Assembly (NCBI GenBank): GCA_937902455.1
Contig: CALELI010000012.1
Span: 1 to 6,127, forward strand
Direction: 5' to 3'
Source: an uncultured Prevotellaceae bacterium
GTDB taxonomy: Bacteria > Bacteroidota > Bacteroidia > Bacteroidales > Bacteroidaceae
Length of the DNA stretch: 6,127 nucleotides
The first letter of the stretch is position 1, and each line of letters starts with the position of its first letter. Below, one piece after another: positions 1 to 6,127 of this stretch. The position numbers were made by a program, and so were the translations under genes. The notes under the pieces were generated by a model that did no database searches, had not been told where the DNA came from, and saw nothing but the letters and a program-made list of their open reading frames with translations.

Positions 1-1465
1 GTTTCATGAATCGTGAATAAATATTTTTCAGCCACAGAGGATGCAGTGCTGCACCTACTGCGCCAATAGCAATCATAACAAGAGAACCAATGTTAGTACC
101 CAAGAGTGTGACAAGGAGGTACATTATGCCCATTGGAACGAACAATGCCACGAGTGACACAATAATCTGGTACTTGGAATTCTGACCACCCTTCGTCATC
201 TTCTCATTCAGATGTATGGTAGTGGAATTGTAAACTGCCAGCTGGAACAGGAACGGGAATATCACACCCATAGAGAAGAACAGGCATGCAAGTGCTTCCA
301 TAAAGGTCATCTTATTCTCGATAACAGGCATGATACAGAAAATCAGAGGCAGAATCATCATCAAGCAGTTGAAATAGTACTTAGCCTTGAGAAGTGCAAG
401 CACGGATTCCTTACGGCTCATCAATCCGTCAATGTAGTTACCCTCTGCACCCATCACATTAGTGAGAGTGATGACGCCTAACGCCGAGAAACAGTACATA
501 CAGATAAATGTACGCATGAACGGCTGATTGTCGTAGGCATCGGTAAAGGCAAACAGACAACAGAACATCAGAGTACAGATAAGTCCTGAGATGAACGACT
601 TACGGATTATCTGGTTGCGGATAATTGACTTGATTTCAAGTTTAAGATATTCACCGACAATGCCGAACCGGTTGAGGAAACTCATCTCGGAAGACTTCAC
701 CTTCTTGATCTTCTCAACCTTGGCAATCTCCATGTAGACAAACTTCTTCTGGAAGATTCTGTTGACGAAGAACATCACAAGAATCATTGCAATGATGATG
801 AAGAAACTCAGTGCATTCCAGGTGATGCATCCACGAAGAAGATCAGATGACGCATCGAAGAACCAGTCAGCATTGACCATTCCGAAGAATACCAGAGCAC
901 CATATATTGCACAAGGGATGAGAAGGTACCATGTATGATGATTGATGAGTGTCCTCCAGAAAAGATACCAGTAGCCATCAAACACAAACATAAGCCATAC
1001 TCCCAGCATGTAACCGATGAAGTTGGCAAACGTGTAGAACGGAGCAAGTGCCACAGACATTATTCCAAACGGAACGAAGAAGAACATCCAGAACAGATTT
1101 CCCCAGCTGAGACCAATTTTCAGCAGGAATGCGTTGTGGAGGAAATTCTCCGGTATTGGCAGCAACTTGTATGGCTTAATTATCTGTGCAGGTGTTTCCT
1201 GCATACCGAACCTGGTAAAGAAGTCGATGATGAGGAATACAATGAAACCGCCATTGATGATGTCATACGGTTCGGAACTTTCATCCTTCAGCACATTAGC
1301 GAAAAGAAATCCGAAAAACATAAGATACACAGCCCAGAAGCCTATGAAGATAAACGTGAACACCTTCATGGCCCTGTTCTTGTCCAACATCGGATGGCGT
1401 TTGTCAGCCAGATGCTGATTCTTGCTCAGAAGCCTGTACAGTGCTATATTTTCCTTGAAAGTCAT
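1..1465 (-). CDS. DUF5687 family multi-pass membrane protein, possible ABC exporter permease; 3' end cut by the window
   Basis: The minus-strand frame is open from the ATG at 1465 to the left edge, giving 488 residues and no stop; the codon at the edge is incomplete. I translated it by hand. About 11-12 hydrophobic segments are visible, roughly at residues 33-57, 73-84, 114-140, 145-166, 178-196, 214-234, 288-308, 318-337, 363-382, 388-412, 432-454 and 459-477. A basic, charged stretch (about 237-290) separates the two halves. Two stretches resemble the DUF5687 family as I remember it: residues 88-109, with PYKLLPIPENF, and residues 338-365, with YIDGLMSRKESVLALLKAKYY. Family members are about 490 residues, so few residues should be missing. 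The function is unknown; the family resembles ABC-2 type permeases and often lies beside an ABC ATPase gene, which would be beyond the left edge. The ATG at 1465 is the only one before the in-frame TAG upstream near 1520. It has no Shine-Dalgarno sequence. Family assignment is from memory of sequence style, with no search run. Confidence 0.82.
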   Translation of the reverse strand, partial: MTFKENIALYRLLSKNQHLADKRHPMLDKNRAMKVFTFIFIGFWAVYLMFFGFLFANVLKDESSEPYDIINGGFIVFLIIDFFTRFGMQETPAQIIKPYKLLPIPENFLHNAFLLKIGLSWGNLFWMFFFVPFGIMSVALAPFYTFANFIGYMLGVWLMFVFDGYWYLFWRTLINHHTWYLLIPCAIYGALVFFGMVNADWFFDASSDLLRGCITWNALSFFIIIAMILVMFFVNRIFQKKFVYMEIAKVEKIKKVKSSEMSFLNRFGIVGEYLKLEIKSIIRNQIIRKSFISGLICTLMFCCLFAFTDAYDNQPFMRTFICMYCFSALGVITLTNVMGAEGNYIDGLMSRKESVLALLKAKYYFNCLMMILPLIFCIMPVIENKMTFMEALACLFFSMGVIFPFLFQLAVYNSTTIHLNEKMTKGGQNSKYQIIVSLVALFVPMGIMYLLVTLLGTNIGSLVMIAIGAVGAALHPLWLKNIYSRFMK

Positions 1466-1567
1466 AAAAGTACTTTGCTGATATATGAACAATTTAGAAG
1501 TTTTACTTATAGACGCAACCTAACCGGATTTTACTACAGATTATACTGAAATAATGTCCTTTTTGTC
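1466..1567. other. Intergenic gap between trxB and the DUF5687 gene
   Basis: This 102-bp AT-rich gap follows the trxB stop and precedes the DUF5687 start on the minus strand. I see no exact TAnnTTTG box, no GC-rich hairpin followed by a T run, and no RNA gene. The only inverted repeat noticed is a 5-bp AT-only stem (ATTAT/ATAAT) near 1538-1553, too weak to call a terminator. The length leaves room for a promoter for the DUF5687 gene, but none can be supported from the sequence. Confidence 0.5.
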
Positions 1568-2515
1568 TTATTTGCTGAGAAATCTCTCAACTTCGATAGC
1601 GGCCTTGCTACCAGAACCGGCTGCCACAATTGCCTGACGGTAATCAGGGTCAGCAACATCTCCTGCAGCATAGATTCCAGGAATCGGAGTGCCAGTCTTG
1701 TCGTCGAGGACATTCTGATGGGAATCTACCTTTATGTAGCCGACCTCGTCGGTTGCAATCCATGGCTTGAAGACATCAGAGTTTGGCTTGTGACCAATAG
1801 CAAGGAAGAATCCGTCAATCGGCAAGTCATAATGACGTTCGTCTGCTTCACCTCTTCTGTGTACAAGATGAGCACCTTCCACACCGTTGTCGCCGAAAAG
1901 TCCTTCTGTGTTTGTCTCATAGAGGATTTCTATCTTCTCGTTTTCTTCCACACGCTGCTGGAGTATCTTGCTGGCACGCAGATAAGGCTTGCGTACAATG
2001 AGATAAACTTTTGATGCAAGTCCTGCAAGATATATTGCCTCACCGCAAGCCGTATCGCCTCCACCGACCACTGCCACTACCTTCTTGCGGTAGAAGAATC
2101 CGTCACATGTGGCACAGGCACTTACCCCCTGTCCCATGTACTTCTTCTCGTCTGGCAATCCAAGGAACTTGGCACTGGCTCCTGTAGCAATTATCACAGT
2201 GTCGGCTTCCACTTCGGAACCGTCATCAAAAGTGAACTTATAAGGTGCTGACGACAAGTCACTCTTCACACACATGTGGGAACGGATGTCAACTCCAAAC
2301 TTCACGACCTGATTTCTCATCTTGTCCATCAGCTCAAATCCAGACAGGGCATCAGGAAAACCTGGATAGTTCTCCACCATGTCAGTAATTGTCAGCTGTC
2401 CACCAGGTTGCATTCCCTCATACAACACAGGATTAAGATTAGCACGACTCGTATAGATTGCAGCCGTATAGCCAGCAGGTCCTGATCCGATGATTAAGCA
2501 CTTTATATGTTCCAT
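1568..2515 (-). CDS. trxB: Thioredoxin-disulfide reductase (NADPH, FAD-dependent)
   Basis: TrxB is a cytoplasmic flavoenzyme that passes electrons from NADPH through FAD and a redox-active cysteine pair to oxidised thioredoxin. The 315-residue product has the full low-molecular-weight TrxR layout. The FAD-binding loop is GSGPAG (residues 10-15). The active-site CATC is C134-A-T-C137 followed by DGFF. The NADPH-binding loop is VVGGGDTA (149-156). The second FAD motif is AAGDV (283-287), followed by RQAIVAAGSG (293-302). The HRRxxxR motif that grips the NADPH 2'-phosphate appears as VRKPYLR (174-180): the initial His is replaced, but positive charges remain at R175, K176 and R180, so NADPH use is still expected. 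I chose the ATG at 2515 because homologues begin at this point, just before the Rossmann fold, and a purine-rich GAAGGAA lies immediately upstream. An in-frame ATG seven codons earlier (2536) falls inside a tandem repeat and is unlikely. The gene lies 53 bp after lolA and is probably co-transcribed with it. Confidence 0.97.
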   Translation of the reverse strand: MEHIKCLIIGSGPAGYTAAIYTSRANLNPVLYEGMQPGGQLTITDMVENYPGFPDALSGFELMDKMRNQVVKFGVDIRSHMCVKSDLSSAPYKFTFDDGSEVEADTVIIATGASAKFLGLPDEKKYMGQGVSACATCDGFFYRKKVVAVVGGGDTACGEAIYLAGLASKVYLIVRKPYLRASKILQQRVEENEKIEILYETNTEGLFGDNGVEGAHLVHRRGEADERHYDLPIDGFFLAIGHKPNSDVFKPWIATDEVGYIKVDSHQNVLDDKTGTPIPGIYAAGDVADPDYRQAIVAAGSGSKAAIEVERFLSK

Positions 2516-2517
2516 AA

Positions 2518-2524
2518 TTCCTTC
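2518..2524 (-). promoter_or_regulatory. Ribosome binding site of trxB
   Basis: On the minus strand GAAGGAA lies 2 bases before the ATG at 2515 (the AAGGA core ends 3 bases before it). The spacing is short, but this is the only Shine-Dalgarno-like stretch next to a gene start in the window, and it favours the 2515 start over the in-frame ATG at 2536. Confidence 0.5.
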
Positions 2525-2570
2525 TTCATTTTTCATTATTCATTTTTCATTATTCATTTTTCATTATTTT
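2525..2570. repeat. 14-bp AT-rich tandem repeat between lolA and trxB
   Basis: The plus strand carries TCATTATTCATTTT twice in exact tandem (2533-2546 and 2547-2560). A partial third copy follows (2561-2570, TCATTATTTT) and a partial copy precedes (about 2525-2532), giving just over three units. Read in the direction of transcription, each unit is AAAATGAATAATGA, which contains two ATGs and closely spaced stops. The array begins at the lolA stop codon (2569-2571) and runs up to the trxB ribosome binding site. It explains the spurious upstream in-frame ATG of trxB at 2536. Similar ATGA-rich repeats are, from memory, frequent between genes in Bacteroidales genomes; no role is shown here. Confidence 0.85.
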
Positions 2571-3207
2571 ATCTCAAGTCAATCACATCTGCGTTTGGAT
2601 GCTTTACCTTATTGAAAGCAAAGGTTCCTGCAGGGAATTTCTGGCCTTTCTTGTAACTGGTGACATTTATTTCAAGCCAGATATTCTTCGCATTCGTCAC
2701 CTTTATATATTTAATATGGTATGTCTGACGGTCAACCCTGATGACAGCCTTGCTGATAGAAGACTTTGGATTGAGCGAGTTCATCACAACTTCGTAATAC
2801 GAGTTTGTATTATTACCTTTTGTTAGTTTATACCCCTTCTTGTAAATGTCGAGGAAATAGTATGGATTCACCTTTGCCAGTTCAGAGGCCTTCGGCTTGG
2901 TGAGGTTCACTTCTTCGTTGGCCGGCACATACGACCACATACTTTTCCCGTCATACCATGTCTCCAGCCCTTCCATGACTGAATGGAATTTCTTTCCAAG
3001 CATGTCGAGTGTACCTTTATCAGAGCCATTTGCATTGCTGATGGTGAAACCGACTGTCACCCCACCCTCCTTCCTGAGTTGCGATGCGGCCTTGTCGAGT
3101 ATGTTGGTCGTCAGTTCCTTTGAACTTGTCTGGGCAAACACATCAATGCCCGCAATGAGACTCACGAGCAAAGTCAGCAGAAGATATCTTGATGTTTTCA
3201 TACTCAT
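2569..3207 (-). CDS. lolA: LolA-like outer-membrane lipoprotein carrier protein
   Basis: The 212-residue product is a periplasmic LolA-type carrier, which takes lipoproteins released by the inner-membrane LolCDE complex and carries them toward the outer membrane. An N-terminal signal peptide is clear: basic start (K4, R7), hydrophobic core 8-21, and a likely signal peptidase I site after VFA (residue 25), leaving a mature protein starting QTSS. There is no lipobox and no cysteine anywhere. Residues 83-105 (TWYDGKSMWSYVP, then EEVNLTKP) match the LolA strand pattern of a Trp/Tyr-rich strand followed by a modified-substrate stretch. NPYYFL (114-119) and the C-terminal FNKVKHPNADVIDLR resemble Bacteroidetes LolA-like proteins. 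The start could equally be the second ATG at 3201; neither has a Shine-Dalgarno sequence, and both keep the signal peptide. It starts 13 bp after the ftsK stop, the same ftsK-lolA order seen in Escherichia coli, so it is almost surely co-transcribed with ftsK. Confidence 0.9.
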   Translation of the reverse strand: MSMKTSRYLLLTLLVSLIAGIDVFAQTSSKELTTNILDKAASQLRKEGGVTVGFTISNANGSDKGTLDMLGKKFHSVMEGLETWYDGKSMWSYVPANEEVNLTKPKASELAKVNPYYFLDIYKKGYKLTKGNNTNSYYEVVMNSLNPKSSISKAVIRVDRQTYHIKYIKVTNAKNIWLEINVTSYKKGQKFPAGTFAFNKVKHPNADVIDLR

Positions 3208-3220
3208 AAAATTCTATAAC

Positions 3221-5872
3221 TTACATAAGATTTGAAATCAGCCTGTCGAGACTGTTGAAATCCTGGATAAGGACATCACGAGGCTTACTGCCGACCTGAG
3301 GACCGACAACGCCAGCCTTCTCCATCTGGTCCATCAGTCTTCCGGCACGGTTGTAGCCTATAGAGAACTGACGCTGCAGCAATGATGTGCTTCCCTGTTG
3401 CTTGCTGACAATCAGTCGGGCACATTCGGCAAACATAGGATCGAGATGACCGAGATCGTCGCCCTTATCAACTCCTTCTTCGCCTTCTGCAACTACCTCT
3501 GGAAGATATGCTGCATGAGGATACCCCTGCTGAGTGCTGATGTACTTACATATTCTCGACACTTCCGGTGTATCCACAAATGCACACTGTACACGGACAG
3601 GATCACCACCCTGCAGGTAAAGCATGTCGCCTCGTCCGATAAGCTGGTTTGCTCCTGGGCGGTCGATGATGGTGCGTGAATCCTGCATTGCAGCAACGCG
3701 GAATGCTATTCGTGCCGGGAAGTTTGCCTTGATGGCACCTGTGATAATCTGCACGGAAGGTCGCTGGGTTGCAATAATCATGTGGATACCTACGGCACGA
3801 GCCAACTGGGCGATACGGCAGATAGGAAGTTCTATTTCCTTGCCGGCTGTCATGATAAGGTCACCGAACTCATCGATGATGACCACATAGTATGGCATAT
3901 ATTCATGGCCTACCCTCGGATCAAGCTGACGGGCCTTGAACTTCTCGTTGTATTCCTTTATGGTTCTGACCTGTGCTCGCTTGAGGAGGTCATACCTGTG
4001 ATCCATCAGCTGACAAAGACTGTTGAGTGTCTTCACTACATGCTGGACGTCTGTAATGATCGGCTCGTCCTCATCCTCGAGCTTTGCAAGGAAATGATTC
4101 TCGATAGGACTGTAGATACTGAACTCAACCTTCTTAGGGTCAACCATCACGATTTTCAGTTCAGACGGATGTTTCTTATAGAGAAGTGACGTGATGATGG
4201 CATTCAGTCCTACAGACTTACCCATACCGGTTGCACCGGCAACCAGAAGGTGAGGAGCCTTTGCAAGGTCAATCATGAAGACTTCGTTGGTAATGGTCTT
4301 TCCGAGCGCACAAGGGAGTTCCATCTTCGTCTCCTGGAACTTCTTTGATTCGAGCACGCTGTCCATCGACACGATTGCCTTCGTCTTGTTTGGAACCTCG
4401 ATACCGATTGTTCCCTTTCCAGGAATCGGGGCAATGATACGGATACCTTCTGCAGCAAGGCTCAATGCGATATCGTCTTCCAGATTACGGATCTTGCTGA
4501 TACGCATACCCTCTGCAGGAGTTATTTCGTAAAGGGTGATTGTAGGGCCAATAGTGGCCTTGATGCTACTTATCTCGACACCGAAACTATGCAGGACCTT
4601 TATGATCTGTTCCTTATTGGCTGTCTGTTCCTCCATGTCAATCTGTGGAGCATCAATGTCGGGGTGTTCAAGGAGTGAGAAAGGAGGTGTCTCATAGAAC
4701 TCGAGGTCCTTATGTGGGTCGTACGGCTTGCTCATGTCGTAATGAACAGGCTCTGGTTCCTTTTCCTCCGGGAACTCTTCTTCCTTTGGCTCATCACTTA
4801 TGGTGAATTCCACTGCATTGTCGCCAGGCTTCTTTATGTCGCTTCCGGCATTCTTCACAATCTCATCGAATGTGAATGACACCTCGTCTGGATTTTCTGC
4901 AGGCTTAGTCTCGGGTTCCGTCGGCTTGAACTCGACTGTCATCACACCATTTTCAGGTTCCTCTGCAACGTGTGTCTCTGGCTCGTCAACACTTCCACCA
5001 TTCTGCAATGTCTCGAAAAGATTCTGGCTCTTAGATTCCTCCTTCTCAGGTGTTTCTGGCTGGAAGATTTCTCCAGTATTAACGTCAACGACACCATTGT
5101 CTACCGGCTCCGCTTCATCATCTATGACTTCGGAAGGTCCTTCTGCATTATCTTCTTCGTCGGCATTGATGACATTTTCATCATCCGACTTATGGTTTCT
5201 GACAAACCTACGGATTCCGTTCAGACGCAACAGACTCCTGATGATTTCGATAGTACGATAGCTGAAATACAACAGTATGAATATTGCAACGAGGACAAGA
5301 ATGCCATAAAGGCCTGGTTCTCCGAGGAACGACATCAGCCATGTGGCAATGTCAGAGCCGTTCTGTCCTCCCGGGTTGACATGGGAGTGCTCGAACAACG
5401 GGGAAGTCCTCACGAGTGGAGTACTGAAAAGCATACTCGTCCATATCATGCATATTCCGAGGATGATGAACAGTCTTGTTGCCTTCAACCTGAATGAACC
5501 GACCAGTTTCAGTCCTAACAGAATGAGATAGACAGGAATGAAATAGGCGGCAAGTCCGAAACATTTGTTTATGAAGAAGAACGCAGACTGAGCGCCCCAC
5601 AATCCACATGAGTTCTTGAACAGAGGAACAGGGTCTGGCAACGGATTGCCGTCAAGCGAATCCAGTATGCTGTAATCGTCTGCACCGGAATAAATATAGG
5701 AAGTGAATGCCAGCAACATGAAAAGGGCAAAGAACAACAACACAATGCCTACGATGAAACTTATCACCTGTATTCTCGGCATACCTGCATCTACACTCTT
5801 ACCGTTCCTTTTCTGCACCCCTTTACGCTGACTATTTGTCTTATTTTTCAAGCCTTTATCTTTAGATGTCAT
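3221..5872 (-). CDS. ftsK: DNA translocase FtsK (FtsK/SpoIIIE family)
   Basis: FtsK is a septum-anchored, ATP-driven DNA pump that clears chromosome ends at division and activates XerC/XerD dimer resolution. The 883-residue product is full length. A basic N-terminal tail (1-33) is followed by four membrane segments, about 34-61, 93-121, 131-152 and 187-205. A strongly acidic, Pro-rich linker spans about 228-395. The motor follows: alpha domain about 396-520, then the RecA-like beta domain with Walker A GATGMGKS (546-553, K552) and Walker B VVIIDEF (663-669, D667, E668), plus the conserved IATQRPS (700-706). The C-terminal gamma winged helix (about 805-883) contains SIGYNRAGRLMDQMEKAGVV, the DNA-reading helix region that recognises polar KOPS-type sequences. 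I chose the ATG at 5872. The frame stays open to a TTG at 5917, but that codon overlaps the promoter -7 box and so would lie upstream of the transcript. No Shine-Dalgarno sequence precedes the ATG; the upstream bases are A/T rich, as is usual in Bacteroidetes. Confidence 0.97.
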   Translation of the reverse strand: MTSKDKGLKNKTNSQRKGVQKRNGKSVDAGMPRIQVISFIVGIVLLFFALFMLLAFTSYIYSGADDYSILDSLDGNPLPDPVPLFKNSCGLWGAQSAFFFINKCFGLAAYFIPVYLILLGLKLVGSFRLKATRLFIILGICMIWTSMLFSTPLVRTSPLFEHSHVNPGGQNGSDIATWLMSFLGEPGLYGILVLVAIFILLYFSYRTIEIIRSLLRLNGIRRFVRNHKSDDENVINADEEDNAEGPSEVIDDEAEPVDNGVVDVNTGEIFQPETPEKEESKSQNLFETLQNGGSVDEPETHVAEEPENGVMTVEFKPTEPETKPAENPDEVSFTFDEIVKNAGSDIKKPGDNAVEFTISDEPKEEEFPEEKEPEPVHYDMSKPYDPHKDLEFYETPPFSLLEHPDIDAPQIDMEEQTANKEQIIKVLHSFGVEISSIKATIGPTITLYEITPAEGMRISKIRNLEDDIALSLAAEGIRIIAPIPGKGTIGIEVPNKTKAIVSMDSVLESKKFQETKMELPCALGKTITNEVFMIDLAKAPHLLVAGATGMGKSVGLNAIITSLLYKKHPSELKIVMVDPKKVEFSIYSPIENHFLAKLEDEDEPIITDVQHVVKTLNSLCQLMDHRYDLLKRAQVRTIKEYNEKFKARQLDPRVGHEYMPYYVVIIDEFGDLIMTAGKEIELPICRIAQLARAVGIHMIIATQRPSVQIITGAIKANFPARIAFRVAAMQDSRTIIDRPGANQLIGRGDMLYLQGGDPVRVQCAFVDTPEVSRICKYISTQQGYPHAAYLPEVVAEGEEGVDKGDDLGHLDPMFAECARLIVSKQQGSTSLLQRQFSIGYNRAGRLMDQMEKAGVVGPQVGSKPRDVLIQDFNSLDRLISNLM

Positions 5873-5914
5873 TTTAAAAATCTGAAAACAATTCGCACTT
5901 ATCAATACACAACG

Positions 5915-5946
5915 CAAAGTTACGATTTTATTTTCATAAAAGCAAA
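5915..5946 (-). promoter_or_regulatory. Bacteroidetes-type promoter of the ftsK-lolA-trxB unit
   Basis: On the minus strand TAACTTTG (5915-5922) matches the Bacteroidetes -7 consensus TAnnTTTG exactly. A TTTG (5943-5946) lies upstream with a 20-bp A/T-rich spacer, matching the -33 box and spacing of the primary sigma factor (ABfA) in this phylum. Transcription would begin near 5905-5910, leaving a leader of roughly 35 bases before the ftsK ATG at 5872. The promoter sits after the stop of the zinc-ribbon gene, so ftsK need not depend on read-through from it. Confidence 0.8.
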
Positions 5947-5985
5947 TAAATACCGCAACTTAATGTCAAATTATTTCTATTCTAC

Positions 5986-6102
5986 TTAATCCTCGAAGTC
6001 GTAGTGGTCAAGTTTCTTTCCACAGCCAGGACAGAACACATCTCCCTTATGTATTTCTGCCTTGCACTCACTACAATGATATTGTTGTCTCGTCGGTTCC
6101 AT
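5986..6102 (-). CDS. Small zinc-ribbon protein, function unknown
   Basis: An ATG at 6102 opens a 38-codon frame ending in TAA at 5986-5988. The product carries two metal-binding knuckles: CSEC (C10, C13) and CPGCG (C24, C27, G28), separated by 10 residues. This is the treble-knuckle pattern of short rubredoxin-like zinc ribbons, and it should bind one zinc ion. The C-terminal tail is acidic (LDHYDFED). No other domain is present, so it may act by binding protein or nucleic acid, but nothing here says which. The ATG is fixed by an in-frame TGA two codons upstream. A weak GAAAG touches the start codon. It reads in the same direction as ftsK and lies 113 bp before it, separated by the ftsK promoter. 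The clean CxxC spacing and the conserved CPxCG form argue for a real gene despite the short length. Confidence 0.75.
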   Translation of the reverse strand: MEPTRQQYHCSECKAEIHKGDVFCPGCGKKLDHYDFED

Positions 6103-6127
6103 CTTTCAAACTTTATAGGGGTGTTCT

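Noticed and set aside
935..1549. A 204-codon plus-strand open frame
   Set aside because: It lies opposite the DUF5687 gene, is very rich in charged residues, has no recognisable domain, and is fully explained as the shadow of that longer, membrane-protein-like frame.
1538..1553. Possible hairpin terminator after trxB
   Set aside because: The stem is only five A/T pairs (ATTAT/ATAAT) with a six-base loop and no following T run on the minus strand, too weak for an intrinsic terminator.
2513..2536. trxB start at the ATG at 2536, adding seven residues (MKNEEGI)
   Set aside because: That ATG is part of the 14-bp tandem repeat, and the extra residues include the translated ribosome binding site. 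Homologues start at the internal ATG at 2515.
4800..5261. A 153-codon Ser/Thr-rich plus-strand open frame
   Set aside because: It is the antisense shadow of the acidic linker of FtsK; Glu/Asp-rich codons read backwards give Ser, Phe and Leu. No domain is recognisable.
6103..6127. End of another gene upstream of the zinc-ribbon gene
   Set aside because: In-frame stops occur within these 25 bases, so a gene could end here, but the stretch is too short to recognise any protein.
5989..6127. A second open frame overlapping the zinc-ribbon gene on the minus strand
   Set aside because: It runs open from the right edge but its residues show no motif, while the competing frame has four well-spaced zinc-binding cysteines.

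Overview
This window looks like a piece of a Bacteroidales chromosome, most likely Prevotella or a close relative. Three things point there. The ftsK promoter has the Bacteroidetes-specific layout (TTTG, 20 bp, TAnnTTTG) instead of a sigma-70 -35/-10 pair. Most genes lack a Shine-Dalgarno sequence. The left-hand gene belongs to DUF5687, a membrane-protein family I know from Bacteroidetes. The genus is a guess from gene content and protein style, not a measurement.

All five genes read on the minus strand, so transcription runs right to left. From the right edge they are: a 38-residue zinc-ribbon protein (5986-6102); a promoter (5915-5946); ftsK, the chromosome-segregation DNA translocase (3221-5872); a lolA-like periplasmic lipoprotein carrier 13 bp further on (2569-3207); a 14-bp tandem repeat (2525-2570); trxB, thioredoxin reductase (1568-2515); a 102-bp gap; and a DUF5687 multi-pass membrane protein (1-1465) that runs off the left edge with probably only its last few residues missing.

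ftsK, lolA and trxB look like one transcription unit read from the promoter at 5915-5946: they share a strand, the gaps are 13 and 53 bp, and I see no hairpin terminator between them. The jobs are housekeeping: FtsK moves and unlinks the chromosome termini at the division septum, LolA ferries lipoproteins across the periplasm, and TrxB keeps thioredoxin reduced with NADPH. The DUF5687 gene may be co-transcribed or may have its own promoter in the 102-bp gap; I could not find a convincing one.

I found no RNA gene, mobile element, CRISPR array, frameshift or sign of recent transfer, and no evidence for an undescribed system. The points most worth a second look are the tandem repeat ahead of trxB, the tiny zinc-ribbon gene, the uncharacterised DUF5687 protein and the start-codon corrections for ftsK and trxB.
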